A stretch of DNA of 64,000 nucleotides from the NCBI GenBank assembly GCA_036502105.1, contig DASXZE010000062.1:12410-76409 (forward strand). The letters are read 5' to 3'. Below are positions 45,781 to 55,800 of the stretch, piece after piece. Numbering within the stretch: the stretch's first letter is position 1; each line of letters starts with the position of its first letter. The DNA comes from Angelobacter sp036502105. Lineage in GTDB: Bacteria > Acidobacteriota > Terriglobia > Terriglobales > Acidobacteriaceae. Both the position numbers and the translations under genes were made by a program. Under the pieces are notes generated by a model, which had not been told where the DNA came from, did not search any database, and saw only the letters and a program-made list of their open reading frames with translations.

Positions 45781-46271
45781 AGTGGTTATTGTTTGTCTCA
45801 CTTACTATTGCTGGCCTCTTGATTCTGGTCATTGTGATTGGCGCGCTTCTGCCGCAGAAGCATCATGTCTCACGTACCGTATCTTTGCATCACCCGCCAG
45901 AATCGGTTTGGAGCTTGATCTCTGGCCCTCCCACGTGGCGGCCGGACGTCACCAATTATCAGGAACTTCCTTCTCATGAAGGCCATCGCATGTGGCGAGA
46001 AACGGACAAGCACAATCAGACGATCACGTATGAAGCGATAGAATCCATTCCACCGAATCGTTTGATCACGAAAATTGCGGATCCAAAGCTTCCCTTCGGC
46101 GGCACATGGACTTACGATATTGCACCTGCCGGCGATTCCTGTACTCTCACCATTACGGAGAATGGCGAGGTTTATAATCCGCTGTTTCGCTTTGTCTCGC
46201 GCTTCATCATTGGGCAAAGCACCACCATGGATGGATATATAAAAGCATTAAACGCAAAGCTCGGCAGCTAA
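45777..46271 (+). CDS. SRPBCC (START-like) domain protein with TM anchor
   Basis: The 164 residues begin with one TM segment (LLFVSLTIAGLLILVIVIGALLP), followed by a SRPBCC/polyketide-cyclase fold: HHPPESVWSLISGPPTWRPD, then TYEAIESIPPNRLITKIADP and FGGTWTYDIAPAGDSCTLTI. The domain binds hydrophobic ligands in a deep cavity. It is translationally coupled to MarR, so the pair may sense and buffer a lipid-like or aromatic compound. Its stop codon overlaps the stop of the convergent SpoIID gene (bases 46268-46271). Confidence 0.85.
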   Translation: MKWLLFVSLTIAGLLILVIVIGALLPQKHHVSRTVSLHHPPESVWSLISGPPTWRPDVTNYQELPSHEGHRMWRETDKHNQTITYEAIESIPPNRLITKIADPKLPFGGTWTYDIAPAGDSCTLTITENGEVYNPLFRFVSRFIIGQSTTMDGYIKALNAKLGS

Positions 46272-47299
46272 TACTGCTTTACTTCAGTATTTGGATAGTA
46301 GTGTTCAAGAATCTCTCGGAACGAAGCGCCTTGGCGCGCTATATCTGCTCCGCCACGCTGGCACAGCCCGATTCCATGTCCCACGCCCACACCTTCCAGC
46401 ACTACGCTTCCGTTCTCCACATGCGATGAATAGGTATTCCCAGGTACGGTCTTCCATCCCAGTCTGCGCGCCACGGCAAGCCGCGCACTCTCCGTAGCTG
46501 CCAGGTCTGCCGCATCTGCCGCATTAATTTTGGCTACCCACTTCTCCGGATGCCGCTGGCAATAGTTACACGTGACCGCAAAATACGGATAGCCACGCAC
46601 AGGAATCCCAAGTTCGTCGAGAGTATGAGTTCGTCCGCCACAGCTCCTGCTATACATTGCAGCAAAGACCTCGCTCTTGTACGACAACACCAGGCCGCGC
46701 GTCTCCTCTGCTGCTAGGAGCGCCACTGCTTTTGGCTCCGGAGGCTCACGCAGGAACTGGCAATGCGTGGTGTCACAGAAATCAAAACCGTGATGCCGCC
46801 CCTTCCCTGCCAGTAGAAATGATCGCGCAGCAATGGCTTGAGCTTTCAAAAACTCCATTGGCGCGTGCGGCTGACTTTCGGCAGCAACAATCGAGGCCAC
46901 CGCAGTCTCAATTGCCATCACCACGACAACCCGCAGTTCGTGAGCTTCCGGAGTGATCTTTATCTTTCCAAAATAGTGGCGCGATATTTTTTTCGGTACG
47001 CTCACAACAAATTCAGTTGGACCACCTGTGCCGCTGTCACAGGTAATGATTGCGATATTTCCTGTATCAGATGCTTCTATTTTCGAGCCTGCCAGTTCCA
47101 GTAGCATAGAATCGCGCATTGGCAAAGACTCTGTAGCGGTCTTACATTCGAGTGCATCGCCTGGCACAGACGAAATTACAACTTGCTTTGAGTGGAACAG
47201 TCCCAACACTCCGATGCTGACTTCTTTCTCTTTGTCTTGCGCATGCGCGACGCTATTTCCAAGCAACGACAACACGACGAAATGTAAGAACACTTTCAT
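46268..47299 (-). CDS. SpoIID/LytB-type protein, last gene of envelope operon
   Basis: The 343-residue protein has a signal peptide (KVFLHFVVLSLLGNSVAHA). It has the SpoIID domain: VASIVAAESQPHAPMEFLKA then QAIAARSFLL, with Glu141 at the catalytic position of the SpoIID lytic transglycosylase, the Cys-containing YSRSCGGRTHTLDE and TCNYCQRHPEKW pieces that hold the structural metal in SpoIID, and GVGHGIGLCQRGGADIARQG near the C-terminus. SpoIID trims denuded glycan strands during endospore engulfment; this organism is not expected to sporulate, so a general wall-remodelling role is likely. It is coupled by ATGA overlap to the transpeptidase-like gene upstream. Confidence 0.9.
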   Translation of the reverse strand: MKVFLHFVVLSLLGNSVAHAQDKEKEVSIGVLGLFHSKQVVISSVPGDALECKTATESLPMRDSMLLELAGSKIEASDTGNIAIITCDSGTGGPTEFVVSVPKKISRHYFGKIKITPEAHELRVVVVMAIETAVASIVAAESQPHAPMEFLKAQAIAARSFLLAGKGRHHGFDFCDTTHCQFLREPPEPKAVALLAAEETRGLVLSYKSEVFAAMYSRSCGGRTHTLDELGIPVRGYPYFAVTCNYCQRHPEKWVAKINAADAADLAATESARLAVARRLGWKTVPGNTYSSHVENGSVVLEGVGVGHGIGLCQRGGADIARQGASFREILEHYYPNTEVKQY

Positions 47300-48120
47300 T
47301 GCCCGGTCCCGCCGCCTTCTACAGCTGCAATCATCCGGCCTGCAACACCGGCAGCCATGGATCCGGGCCGTCCATGCAGCCGGACCAACAAAATCTCTCG
47401 CGGATGATTGGCCGGGACCATCACCAAGGTAAAACCGTCTCCTGATGATTTCTTTACGTGTGTGCAGGGCGCAGTACCGGTCTTGGCCAGCAGTGTGATG
47501 TTCGGCAAAGCAGCGCCAGCGGCTTTACCGGTACCTTTCTGTGCGGAGAGCGCCAATCCGTGCAGAACAAGAATGATCGCCGGTTCATGGGAATGCCACG
47601 TGAGTTCGAGATAGGCCTGCGCTAGCGCCACAGGCGCAACTGTCATCTGCGTTAACTTATTTACCGTGTCGGCTGAGTTGTGCAACGCGTAGCTACTAAG
47701 CGCCTGAATAAAATCAGGTCCGGCATCGGCAACAAGTTGATGAAAATAAGAGTTACAGGAAAAAGCAATTGCATCACTGATCTGCAGCGTTCCGTGTCCG
47801 CGCGCCAGCCAGCAGGTTTTCTTTCCCGTACAACGAAACTTCGGAAACACTGGATGAGTCTGCCCGTATGCTGCAGCCAGAAAAGGCTTCACTAAAGAGC
47901 CAACCGGCACCTCGCGTTCAGGATGTTCCCATCGTTGAGCAATGACATGGCCATTTTCGTCCAGCAACAAATAAGAAAGATCGGCACTATTGAAATCACG
48001 CCCCAACAAAGCTGCGCTTGCTTGTTCATGCAAGTCTTGTGCGGGGGCGCGTGCAGGTACTCTGCGCTGCCCAAGGCACAGCACAAGAATTACGAGCACG
48101 AAGAAACTCCGTTTGGTCAT
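47296..48120 (-). CDS. Penicillin-binding/beta-lactamase-fold serine enzyme
   Basis: The 274-residue exported protein starts at the ATG overlapping the upstream stop (a TTG three codons earlier is less likely). After an N-terminal signal (SFFVLVILVLCLGQ) it shows the three motifs of the serine transpeptidase/beta-lactamase superfamily in order: SLVK at 75-78 (nucleophile Ser, general base Lys), SCN at 121-123 and KTG at 213-215. It is short for a PBP and lacks dimerisation or glycosyltransferase domains, so it resembles the bare catalytic domain of PBP2-like or class D enzymes. Function may be wall cross-linking, trimming or beta-lactam hydrolysis. Genetic linkage with SpoIID favours wall remodelling. 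Confidence 0.85.
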   Translation of the reverse strand: MTKRSFFVLVILVLCLGQRRVPARAPAQDLHEQASAALLGRDFNSADLSYLLLDENGHVIAQRWEHPEREVPVGSLVKPFLAAAYGQTHPVFPKFRCTGKKTCWLARGHGTLQISDAIAFSCNSYFHQLVADAGPDFIQALSSYALHNSADTVNKLTQMTVAPVALAQAYLELTWHSHEPAIILVLHGLALSAQKGTGKAAGAALPNITLLAKTGTAPCTHVKKSSGDGFTLVMVPANHPREILLVRLHGRPGSMAAGVAGRMIAAVEGGGTGQ

Positions 48121-49853
48121 TGCATCCAACGATACGTCACCGTCTGTTGGATTTTATCCTTTGTCTGGCGTGTAATGATTTCCTCTGAGTCAAGTTCGGC
48201 AAATGCTTGGCTGAAGCTGGCCATATTCTGGGAAAAGAATTGCGGTTCCGCTTCTTGTGCAACCGATTGCTTGTCCACCAGGCCGGAGAACTTATAGAAA
48301 TTCTGGCGTTCGCGGGAGTGATTGAAGCCGGCGGCATAACTTGCGGGCTTTAAGATGGCCTGCGTTTTCGCCTGCAAAACAGAACGAAGCAGGTCGGCAT
48401 CGTTGGCAAAATAGAGAATTTTGCCGCGCGCGGCAATCTGCACAGGCATAAGTCCATCAAGCTCATAATATCCGCCTGCATCCTTCACTTCCCGCCATTG
48501 CAATCCTAGACGTGCTGCAGTTATTCCTGGAGCAACTTGATCTTGCACTGCTTTCTGGATCGACGAAATATCCCAGTCTGTCGCGGCGGCAATCGCAGTT
48601 ACAGCCGGAATGTTCATCAACACTCCATCAGAATTCTTGCGTGTTGACTGAACCAGCAAAAGCGCCTGCGGACTGGCTTTTTCTATCTGCATTTGTAATC
48701 CTTCGGCAGCATTTGCCGTGGTGGCTCGCGACTCCGGTTCCACGTCAATACGCGTTTCCAAATCCGTGCTGCCGCCCATCTGTCCACCTGTCAACTGGAT
48801 CTTTGGAGCCAATTGGTCAGTGCGCGCACCGCCGAATTTGGCTGATAGGATTTTTTGTTCCAGCACGCCAAGGCTCACCTTCGCGTTTGTTGGACCAACC
48901 TGATAAAAACCATAATCCTTTGGGATTGCATTCATCAGGTTTGCTACGGCCTCTGTGGATTGTGCAAGGTAAGCTTCGTCAGATTGCTTTTTCGGCAGAA
49001 TTATCCGTTCTTCGCGATAGACCATACCTTCGCGATACAAATCAGAAATCGCGCTGCTATAGCTCTGCATTTCAGTAATGTTGTTTTGTATCCAATACGT
49101 GCGGAAGTGCGGAGTAACGGCAATCTTCTCCATATTCATTACCATACGTAAATCGCCAGCAGTTGGTGATGCGGCCGACCGCGCCTGCGTATACCAGCCT
49201 TCCTGACTCAACGTGCGCCCTTTGCTTCCGGACATTAATTCAAGCGCGCCTGCCACCAGATATTCACGCGTGCCCAGAATCAAATAGCTGTCGGCAATGG
49301 CAAACGCCACCACACGGCCAGACTGTTCATCTTTGCGCGTGAAAAATTCCTTGCCGCCTGCAGTACGCGTCTGAAATTTATTACGCGACTGCCACAACGT
49401 GGATTGAAGAAAATCGCCCGCAGAAAGCCTCGTGACATATAAGAGCTCCAGATTGCCAATGTCATATACGGCTAAAGCGCTTTCCTTGCCAGCCGCGTCT
49501 ACCAGAAATTTCATATTGGGCGGCAGGCCTGCGGTAACTGCAAACTGGTCAGAAGCCTGCCCCAGCCGAAGGAACAAGCGCGAGTTAGAAAAGACACGAT
49601 AATCGTCGCTCTTGAGCCATGCAGCGTGTTCTGACGAATCAGTCCAATCTTTTAGTAATCCAGAAAAATCTTTAGCCTCAATGTAAAGCAGCGAGCCCTC
49701 AGGCATGATCTGATCAAGTGAATGCGTTGGCGTTGACTGGGACTGGAAACGGCTCCAGCCAACAACGCATGTAATGCATATAGCCAGCACTCCGAAAATC
49801 GATAATCTGAAGACAGATAACTTAAAGATAGACATTTTGCGCAGCAGGTTCAT
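48117..49853 (-). CDS. Membrane-anchored DUF3352-like protein of envelope operon
   Basis: The 578-residue protein has an N-terminal TM anchor (FRLSIFGVLAICITCVVGW) and a large extracytoplasmic part. It opens with LDQIMPEGSLLYIEAKDFSG and later repeats similar beta-alpha units (DQFAVTAGLPPNMKFLVDAA; ALAVYDIGNLELLYVTRLSA; AFAIADSYLILGTREYLVAG). This resembles DUF3352-type proteins of unknown function, but the assignment is tentative. The ribosome site AAGGAG is 7 bases upstream of the ATG and the start overlaps the giant TPR gene stop (ATGA). It is the fourth gene of the six-gene operon. Confidence 0.75.
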   Translation of the reverse strand: MNLLRKMSIFKLSVFRLSIFGVLAICITCVVGWSRFQSQSTPTHSLDQIMPEGSLLYIEAKDFSGLLKDWTDSSEHAAWLKSDDYRVFSNSRLFLRLGQASDQFAVTAGLPPNMKFLVDAAGKESALAVYDIGNLELLYVTRLSAGDFLQSTLWQSRNKFQTRTAGGKEFFTRKDEQSGRVVAFAIADSYLILGTREYLVAGALELMSGSKGRTLSQEGWYTQARSAASPTAGDLRMVMNMEKIAVTPHFRTYWIQNNITEMQSYSSAISDLYREGMVYREERIILPKKQSDEAYLAQSTEAVANLMNAIPKDYGFYQVGPTNAKVSLGVLEQKILSAKFGGARTDQLAPKIQLTGGQMGGSTDLETRIDVEPESRATTANAAEGLQMQIEKASPQALLLVQSTRKNSDGVLMNIPAVTAIAAATDWDISSIQKAVQDQVAPGITAARLGLQWREVKDAGGYYELDGLMPVQIAARGKILYFANDADLLRSVLQAKTQAILKPASYAAGFNHSRERQNFYKFSGLVDKQSVAQEAEPQFFSQNMASFSQAFAELDSEEIITRQTKDKIQQTVTYRWMQ

Positions 49854-52800
49854 AGGCCAGCTCCTTTCCGTATTGGGCTTTGTGGCTCCGGTGGACTGGG
49901 CACTGGCGGTTCGACCAGGCGCGGACGGACAATGTGCCTCTGTTCAAGGGCTGAATGGACCTCAGGCTGTCTTGCAAGATTGGCTGCGCGTCTTCGCTGC
50001 AGCAAGTGTATTTGCTGGACTTCTTGATTGATCTGCGTTTTCAAGGCAGCATCAGTTTCCAGTCGATACGCTGTTCGCAGATATGGCAATGCCTGGGCAA
50101 GCGCATTTGTTCTTGCAAACGCCATTCCCAGATCATGGTTGATTCCCGCACGCTCTTTGACTGAGAGATGAGTAAAAATGCCACTGGTAACTTCGGCCTG
50201 TCCACCCTCTGCACTGGTCTGGTCATCATCAGAAGTTTGCTGAGTCTCGGCTGCAACGGTCCAATCGCCGCCTGTGAGATATGGCTTCATGGCGGCGATC
50301 GCCAGATAGTAATCTCCGGTTGCAATGGCTGCTTTCAGTAGAGGCACTCGGGCTGCTTCACCTGAAGGACTATCTTCCAGAGCTGCGCGCAACAAACTTA
50401 CACGCGCCATGGTCGGCAAATTTTCTGCTGCCTTCAATCTTGCAGCAAAGAAGTATGGCTGATTAGCGTCACTCAAACTGGCAGGCTGCCCTTTGACCAT
50501 CAGGTTCAGCTCTTTACTGCCAAGATCGAGCGAACTGCCGGAAAGCGACTTGGCCGCGGTCAATCGCGTTTCATAATTGACTTCACTAGCTGCCGCAATG
50601 ATTGCGAGATCTTTGCTGGAGGCATCAGCATTTTGGTTTGCTGCAATCCGTGCCTGTTCCAGACGAACCCGATAATCTAAGTTCCATGGAACAGCTCTGA
50701 TGAGTTCCTCAAGAAATTTTGCAGCTTCCGCCGGATGTCCTGCACTCATCAGCAGTGCTGCCGCAGGGCCCTGGGTCTCAAACGGATTCTCCACCACCAA
50801 GGTCATGCGCCGCAACAGCGCCAAGCCCCCTTCAAGGTCACCCATTTGCAAACGTATATCAGCCAGGCCCAGCATATTGGCAGCAGTGAGATTTCGCCTT
50901 TCAATTTCACGTGTAAAAACAAATTCCAATATTTTGTTTGCGGATTGCTTGTCCCCAGCTTGTTGCAGATCTGTAGCAGCGTTTCGCAATACCTCAGCAG
51001 ATGGCGCGTGGTCAGGGTCAACACGGTAACCTGTCACAATCGCTTCCAGGTTGCCTGTTTGCGCGGCGGCTTTGAGTTGGATTCGGAATAACTGCGGCTG
51101 GTGTTCCCACATAGATTTGGCTAGGGCATTCAGCTCGCTGCGAACACGATCGTACTGCTTGCTGGTCAGGAGATATTGAATCCAGTTAGCTTGCAGCTGC
51201 TCAACCTGCTGCCGCGCATAATCGTGCTGAATGCCGTCAGATTTGGCGGACTGATCCTGGGCCAGTTCGAGAAGCCTACGATAGATTGGCTCCCGGTCTA
51301 ACTTGAATGTGGAATTCTCCGCGACAAATGGCTGCAGGAAAGAAAGTTTCTCAGGAGCATCGGAAGAAAGCTCCAGCACTAGCGCAGTGGCAGCCGCAGG
51401 ATTATCAGCGCGAGCCAACACGCTGCGCAACAAGGCATCCACACGATATGTTCCGTTTCGCTTCACGTAATTGTGCAGAATCTCATTCACATCCGCCTGA
51501 AATTGTGGCAGAAGTTTGTGACTGGCCAGGCTGGCAACCGTGGCGTCAAAGTCTCCCCAGAATGTTTCCTGAGTTTTAGAAGTTGTGGTTTGGGCTTTCA
51601 GGAGACCCATAGCGCTCTTCCATTCATTTCCGGCCTCGTCTTGCTGCTTCTGTTTCCAGTAAATCGCAGCTAGACGATTATGCACATCAATGCGCTCAGG
51701 GCTCAGGTCCAGCACATGCTGATAGTCGCTGATGGCGCGAGTGAGTTCTCCAGAATCTTCATAATAAAGTGCAGTGCTGAAATAGGCAGCAGGACGAGTG
51801 GGCGTATGCTCAATTTCCGCAGGAAGGAAATCTTCAGGATCGCCTTTCTTCATTGTGCCCAGATACTCGCCATATCTGGAGCCATAATAAAACCAAACAT
51901 CGCCAGCTAATCCTCGCTTGCGATCAACAGCGGACGAAAGCCGCTGGCCGATCGTCCCATCCGCTACTGCAGAAGCAAATGCATTTTGGACTGGCGCGCT
52001 TCCATCCGCAAAATAAAGTCCTGTAAGAGCAATATAGGCGGAGCGCCAGACCGCGGGCTCGGAAACAGCGCGCACATTGATGGCCAGCAAAGCCAGCTTT
52101 GCATTGGAATGGGTAATCAGGAAATTGGCTGCTTCGTCGCCACGTCCCTGAGGCTGGCTGGCAAGTTGCACTAATGCCTGTGGATTTTTGGCTAGCAAAA
52201 GTTCGAAATAGCAGTTCTGCTGCAATCCTGCAAGCGGATGAAATTGCCTCAAACTTTCCAGGACTCGCAATTCGTCATCAGGACTGCCCGCCAAGTTATA
52301 GATTTCCAGAGCTCTATTTAAATGGTCAGTAGCAGAAGAGGGGCTAGCCATATTGGCGGCCCGCTCAAGTTGCTCACCCGCTTCAATCAGTTTCAGGCGG
52401 CGAATCTGAAGCTGCTCAAGTGCTGAAGTGGAAAAATTGCCATTGGGCTTTGCCATCAACATGGCGTCCAGGAATTTAACCTGGAGTTCAGAGATTGCAG
52501 CCTTCTCTGCCGCTGGCAGCAGAAAGTCATAAGCGTCACCGCGCGTCATGGTGGCATTCCTGCCCTCCAAGGACTTTGCAAATATAACGCGCTCTTCCGG
52601 CGTGAAATAGCGTTTTACCGCCGTACCCATTTCGCGCATGCACGCTACCATGCCATTGCGAGCGTTGCTGGTACGCGTGGCTAAAAGATTTTTTCTGAGT
52701 TCAGTGTTAGTCACAGCTTCAAGGCCGTTTTTGGCAATCTGCTGAGACAGCGGAGGGAGTTGTTTTGCGCCAGACAGTGCAGCTTGTAATTTTAGATAGG

Positions 52801-55800
52801 CTGCTTCCTGTTGGCGCAAGCGCGTCATGATGCGGGTATAGATTTGGGCGCCGGCATGGTTATCTGAGTTCGCCAACAGGTCATGATCAGCAACAGCAAT
52901 GCCCTTTTCCGCGTATTCGCGTGCTGGCGCAAGCATGCCCCATTTTTCAAAGCGTTCGGCGGCGGTAAAATACTTCGCCGCATTTCCCTGGCGGCCATCA
53001 ATCAGCGCCACCTTCAGCGCCTGGATCGCCAGCGCTGGCTTGCTTTGCCGCGCGCGAATCTCCGCTGCCTTTTCCATCCACTGAGCATCGTGGTAGGAGC
53101 GTTCGTAAAGCGCCGTGTAATCTGCGGCAGCTTCGTCAAAACGCATGAGCCGTTCTTCCATTGCCGCACGCGCAATCAAGAGGTCCGTACGATCTGGGCG
53201 TACCTGGATGGCTTGCCCATAGGTGCGGATGGCGGCATCAAAGTCTTCTAGGCTGGTTTGTATCCGCGCCAGTAACACAGCCCAATGCGAATCTTTAGGT
53301 GATGCCGCCACAGTCTTGCTATAGAAGCCAAGCAATTGGTCTTTGCGCTGATAACGCTGTGCATAATACGCAGCTTCGCTGGTAAGGCCTGCGTCGTCAG
53401 GGTAAGCATTGAGGATTTCAATGTACTGATCTACGCCTCCGGCATAATCCTTGAGCGCGGTAAGTGCGGGAATCAATCCACGACGCAATGCTGCAATGCG
53501 CTCTTTACGTTCATCAGCGGACAGGCCCGCCTTCTGGAAGAGCTTGATCTTGTCCTGATAGAAATCGCGCAGGCCGGCGTTGTCTGCAGCGCGCGCATAA
53601 GTTTCTGCGGCGGCTGCCAGATATTCGGCGTTGTATGGAGAATCCACAAGCAATGCCAGCAATAATTTACGCGCGGGCTCAAATTGGCCAGTCTCGGTCA
53701 TTTTACGGGCTTCTTCAAACGTGAACTGGGGTTTCAGTGCCGGATAGGAAGCTTTTGCGGCCTGTGCCAGAACGTCAATGGCGCGCTGCTGAAGTTTATT
53801 GCGCCAGTAAAAGTCAACGGTCGAACGGACCACGCCCATGACCTTGGGATTTTCTCTGTACAGCGCCTCCACATTTTGCTGGGCTGAGGCCAGGTCTTTT
53901 TTCTGTTCGTAAAAACTCACCAGGGCATAGCGCAATTCAAGCCGGCGAACTGGATCTACGCTGACCGCTGCCTGACGTTCCAGAGCATGCTGATGCACAG
54001 CTTCCAGGGATTTTTCTTTCGCGGTATTCTCAATGCTTTCCAGCGTCTCCACGGAGTTGCTGTGATCAAGCGCCGCCAGCAGAAACGCAGACAGATCTTG
54101 TTTACGGCCCTGGGCTTCCAGAACATCCATGCGCAACTGGATGGCCCTTAGGTCACATTTGCCTGCCGTAACGGCACGATCAGTGGCGGCATCTACCGCA
54201 TCATGCGCGACTTTTCGCGTAGCCAGTTGCAGTAGACGCGCCCGTGATTCGGCGTTGGGGGCTTCTGCCAACGCGCCTTTTACATACTCATCAACTGCGC
54301 GCGGATAGTCATGCTGGTTTTCGTAGATCGCGCCGACCTGATAACTGTATAGCGCATCATCGTGAAGATTGCCGCGCCCGAGCTTGAGTAATCGCAATGC
54401 GTCTTCAAAAAAGTAATAATCCCAGAACACTGTGGCGGCATCTTCATAGCTTTGCGCCAGGCCGGGTTCGGTCTCAGGCATTTTGTTCCAATAGGGAGCG
54501 GCTTTTGTGAACTGCTCGTGATCTGAATAGATGTCACCAATGCGCGCCAGCCTCTCGCGGTCACCCGGAGTGGATTGAAGCAGGCGTGACTCAATCTCCA
54601 CCGCGACATCGGTATCTCCTGGCTCGAAATAAGCAAGCGAGCGATATAACGAGGAAGCGCGCTGCCCAAGCTCTACATCTGCCGGATACTGGCTGGATAC
54701 GGCAGCAATCACAGGCGCACCGGCCTCAAAGTGTGATTGCCAAAGTTCTGCTTCACCGATAAAACGCGCACTTGCGGGGTTCGATTGGGCCTCTGCCATC
54801 CAATCGGGCCTGGATTCGATCGTGGCGCGCAAGGTCTGCAATTCAGCTTCAAGCTTGCCGTTGCGAGACAAGTATTCAAGGAATTGGCTGCGCAGTCCTT
54901 CGTCGGCAAACCAATAGTTCCGCAGCAGCGCTTCCAATGCCACTGGGTTCTCAAAACGCTTGGTTTGATAGAGCGCAAGCAGGTTGTGAACAAAGGTCAG
55001 GTTGTGCGGAAAGCGTTCGTGCGCAAGCTGATTAAAATGGAGATCAATCTGTGGTGGCATGCCATAGACGCTGTGCAAATACTTTTCCAGATCGCTGCCG
55101 GAAAAAATCTTTAAGACCTGGTCGGAGAGTCCCTGTAAATCCTGATTACGCTTTTTCCGCAGATACCAGCGCGCCAGTTTGTGATACCAGTTCGCTCCCT
55201 GGAACTGCTGGATCGCCCGCTTATACACTGCTTCTTCTTCAGTGCCAAGTTGATTGCTCTCAAGAAAAGCGGCGAACTTTTCATAGAGCCCGGGATCGTT
55301 AGGGTTGCGATCCAGTTCCTGCCGCCACACCGCGAGCGCAACTGGAACCTGATGGAGTGACACGAGCCGCGAAATGTAACGGTCCAGCACGCGTTGGTAT
55401 TCCGGAGAGTGTACACCTACTTGTGTTTGCGAGGCTGACTTCTGCAATGAGAACGCCTGGTGCTGTGCTCCATTATTCCTGGTTTGCGACTGTTGCTCGC
55501 TATCGTCGCTGTCTTCGTCGCCATTCTGTCTTACTGGCGCGCTCTCTTCCGTCTCGGACTGCTCACCTAACGGCACACCATCGGACTTGCGCGCCAACTC
55601 TTGCAACAAAGTGACATAAAGGGCAAATTCCGCTTTAGTATTATTGGTGCGCGCATAGCTATCCGCCATGAGCAATGCCACTTGATTGCGTTGCGATGCC
55701 GCCGGAAATGCCGCCAGGAAATCACTGCCTGCACTGATCACTGCAGCATCTTCACCGTAACTTGCGTACGCATCAATCAGGCGGGCACGCAGTTCCTGCC

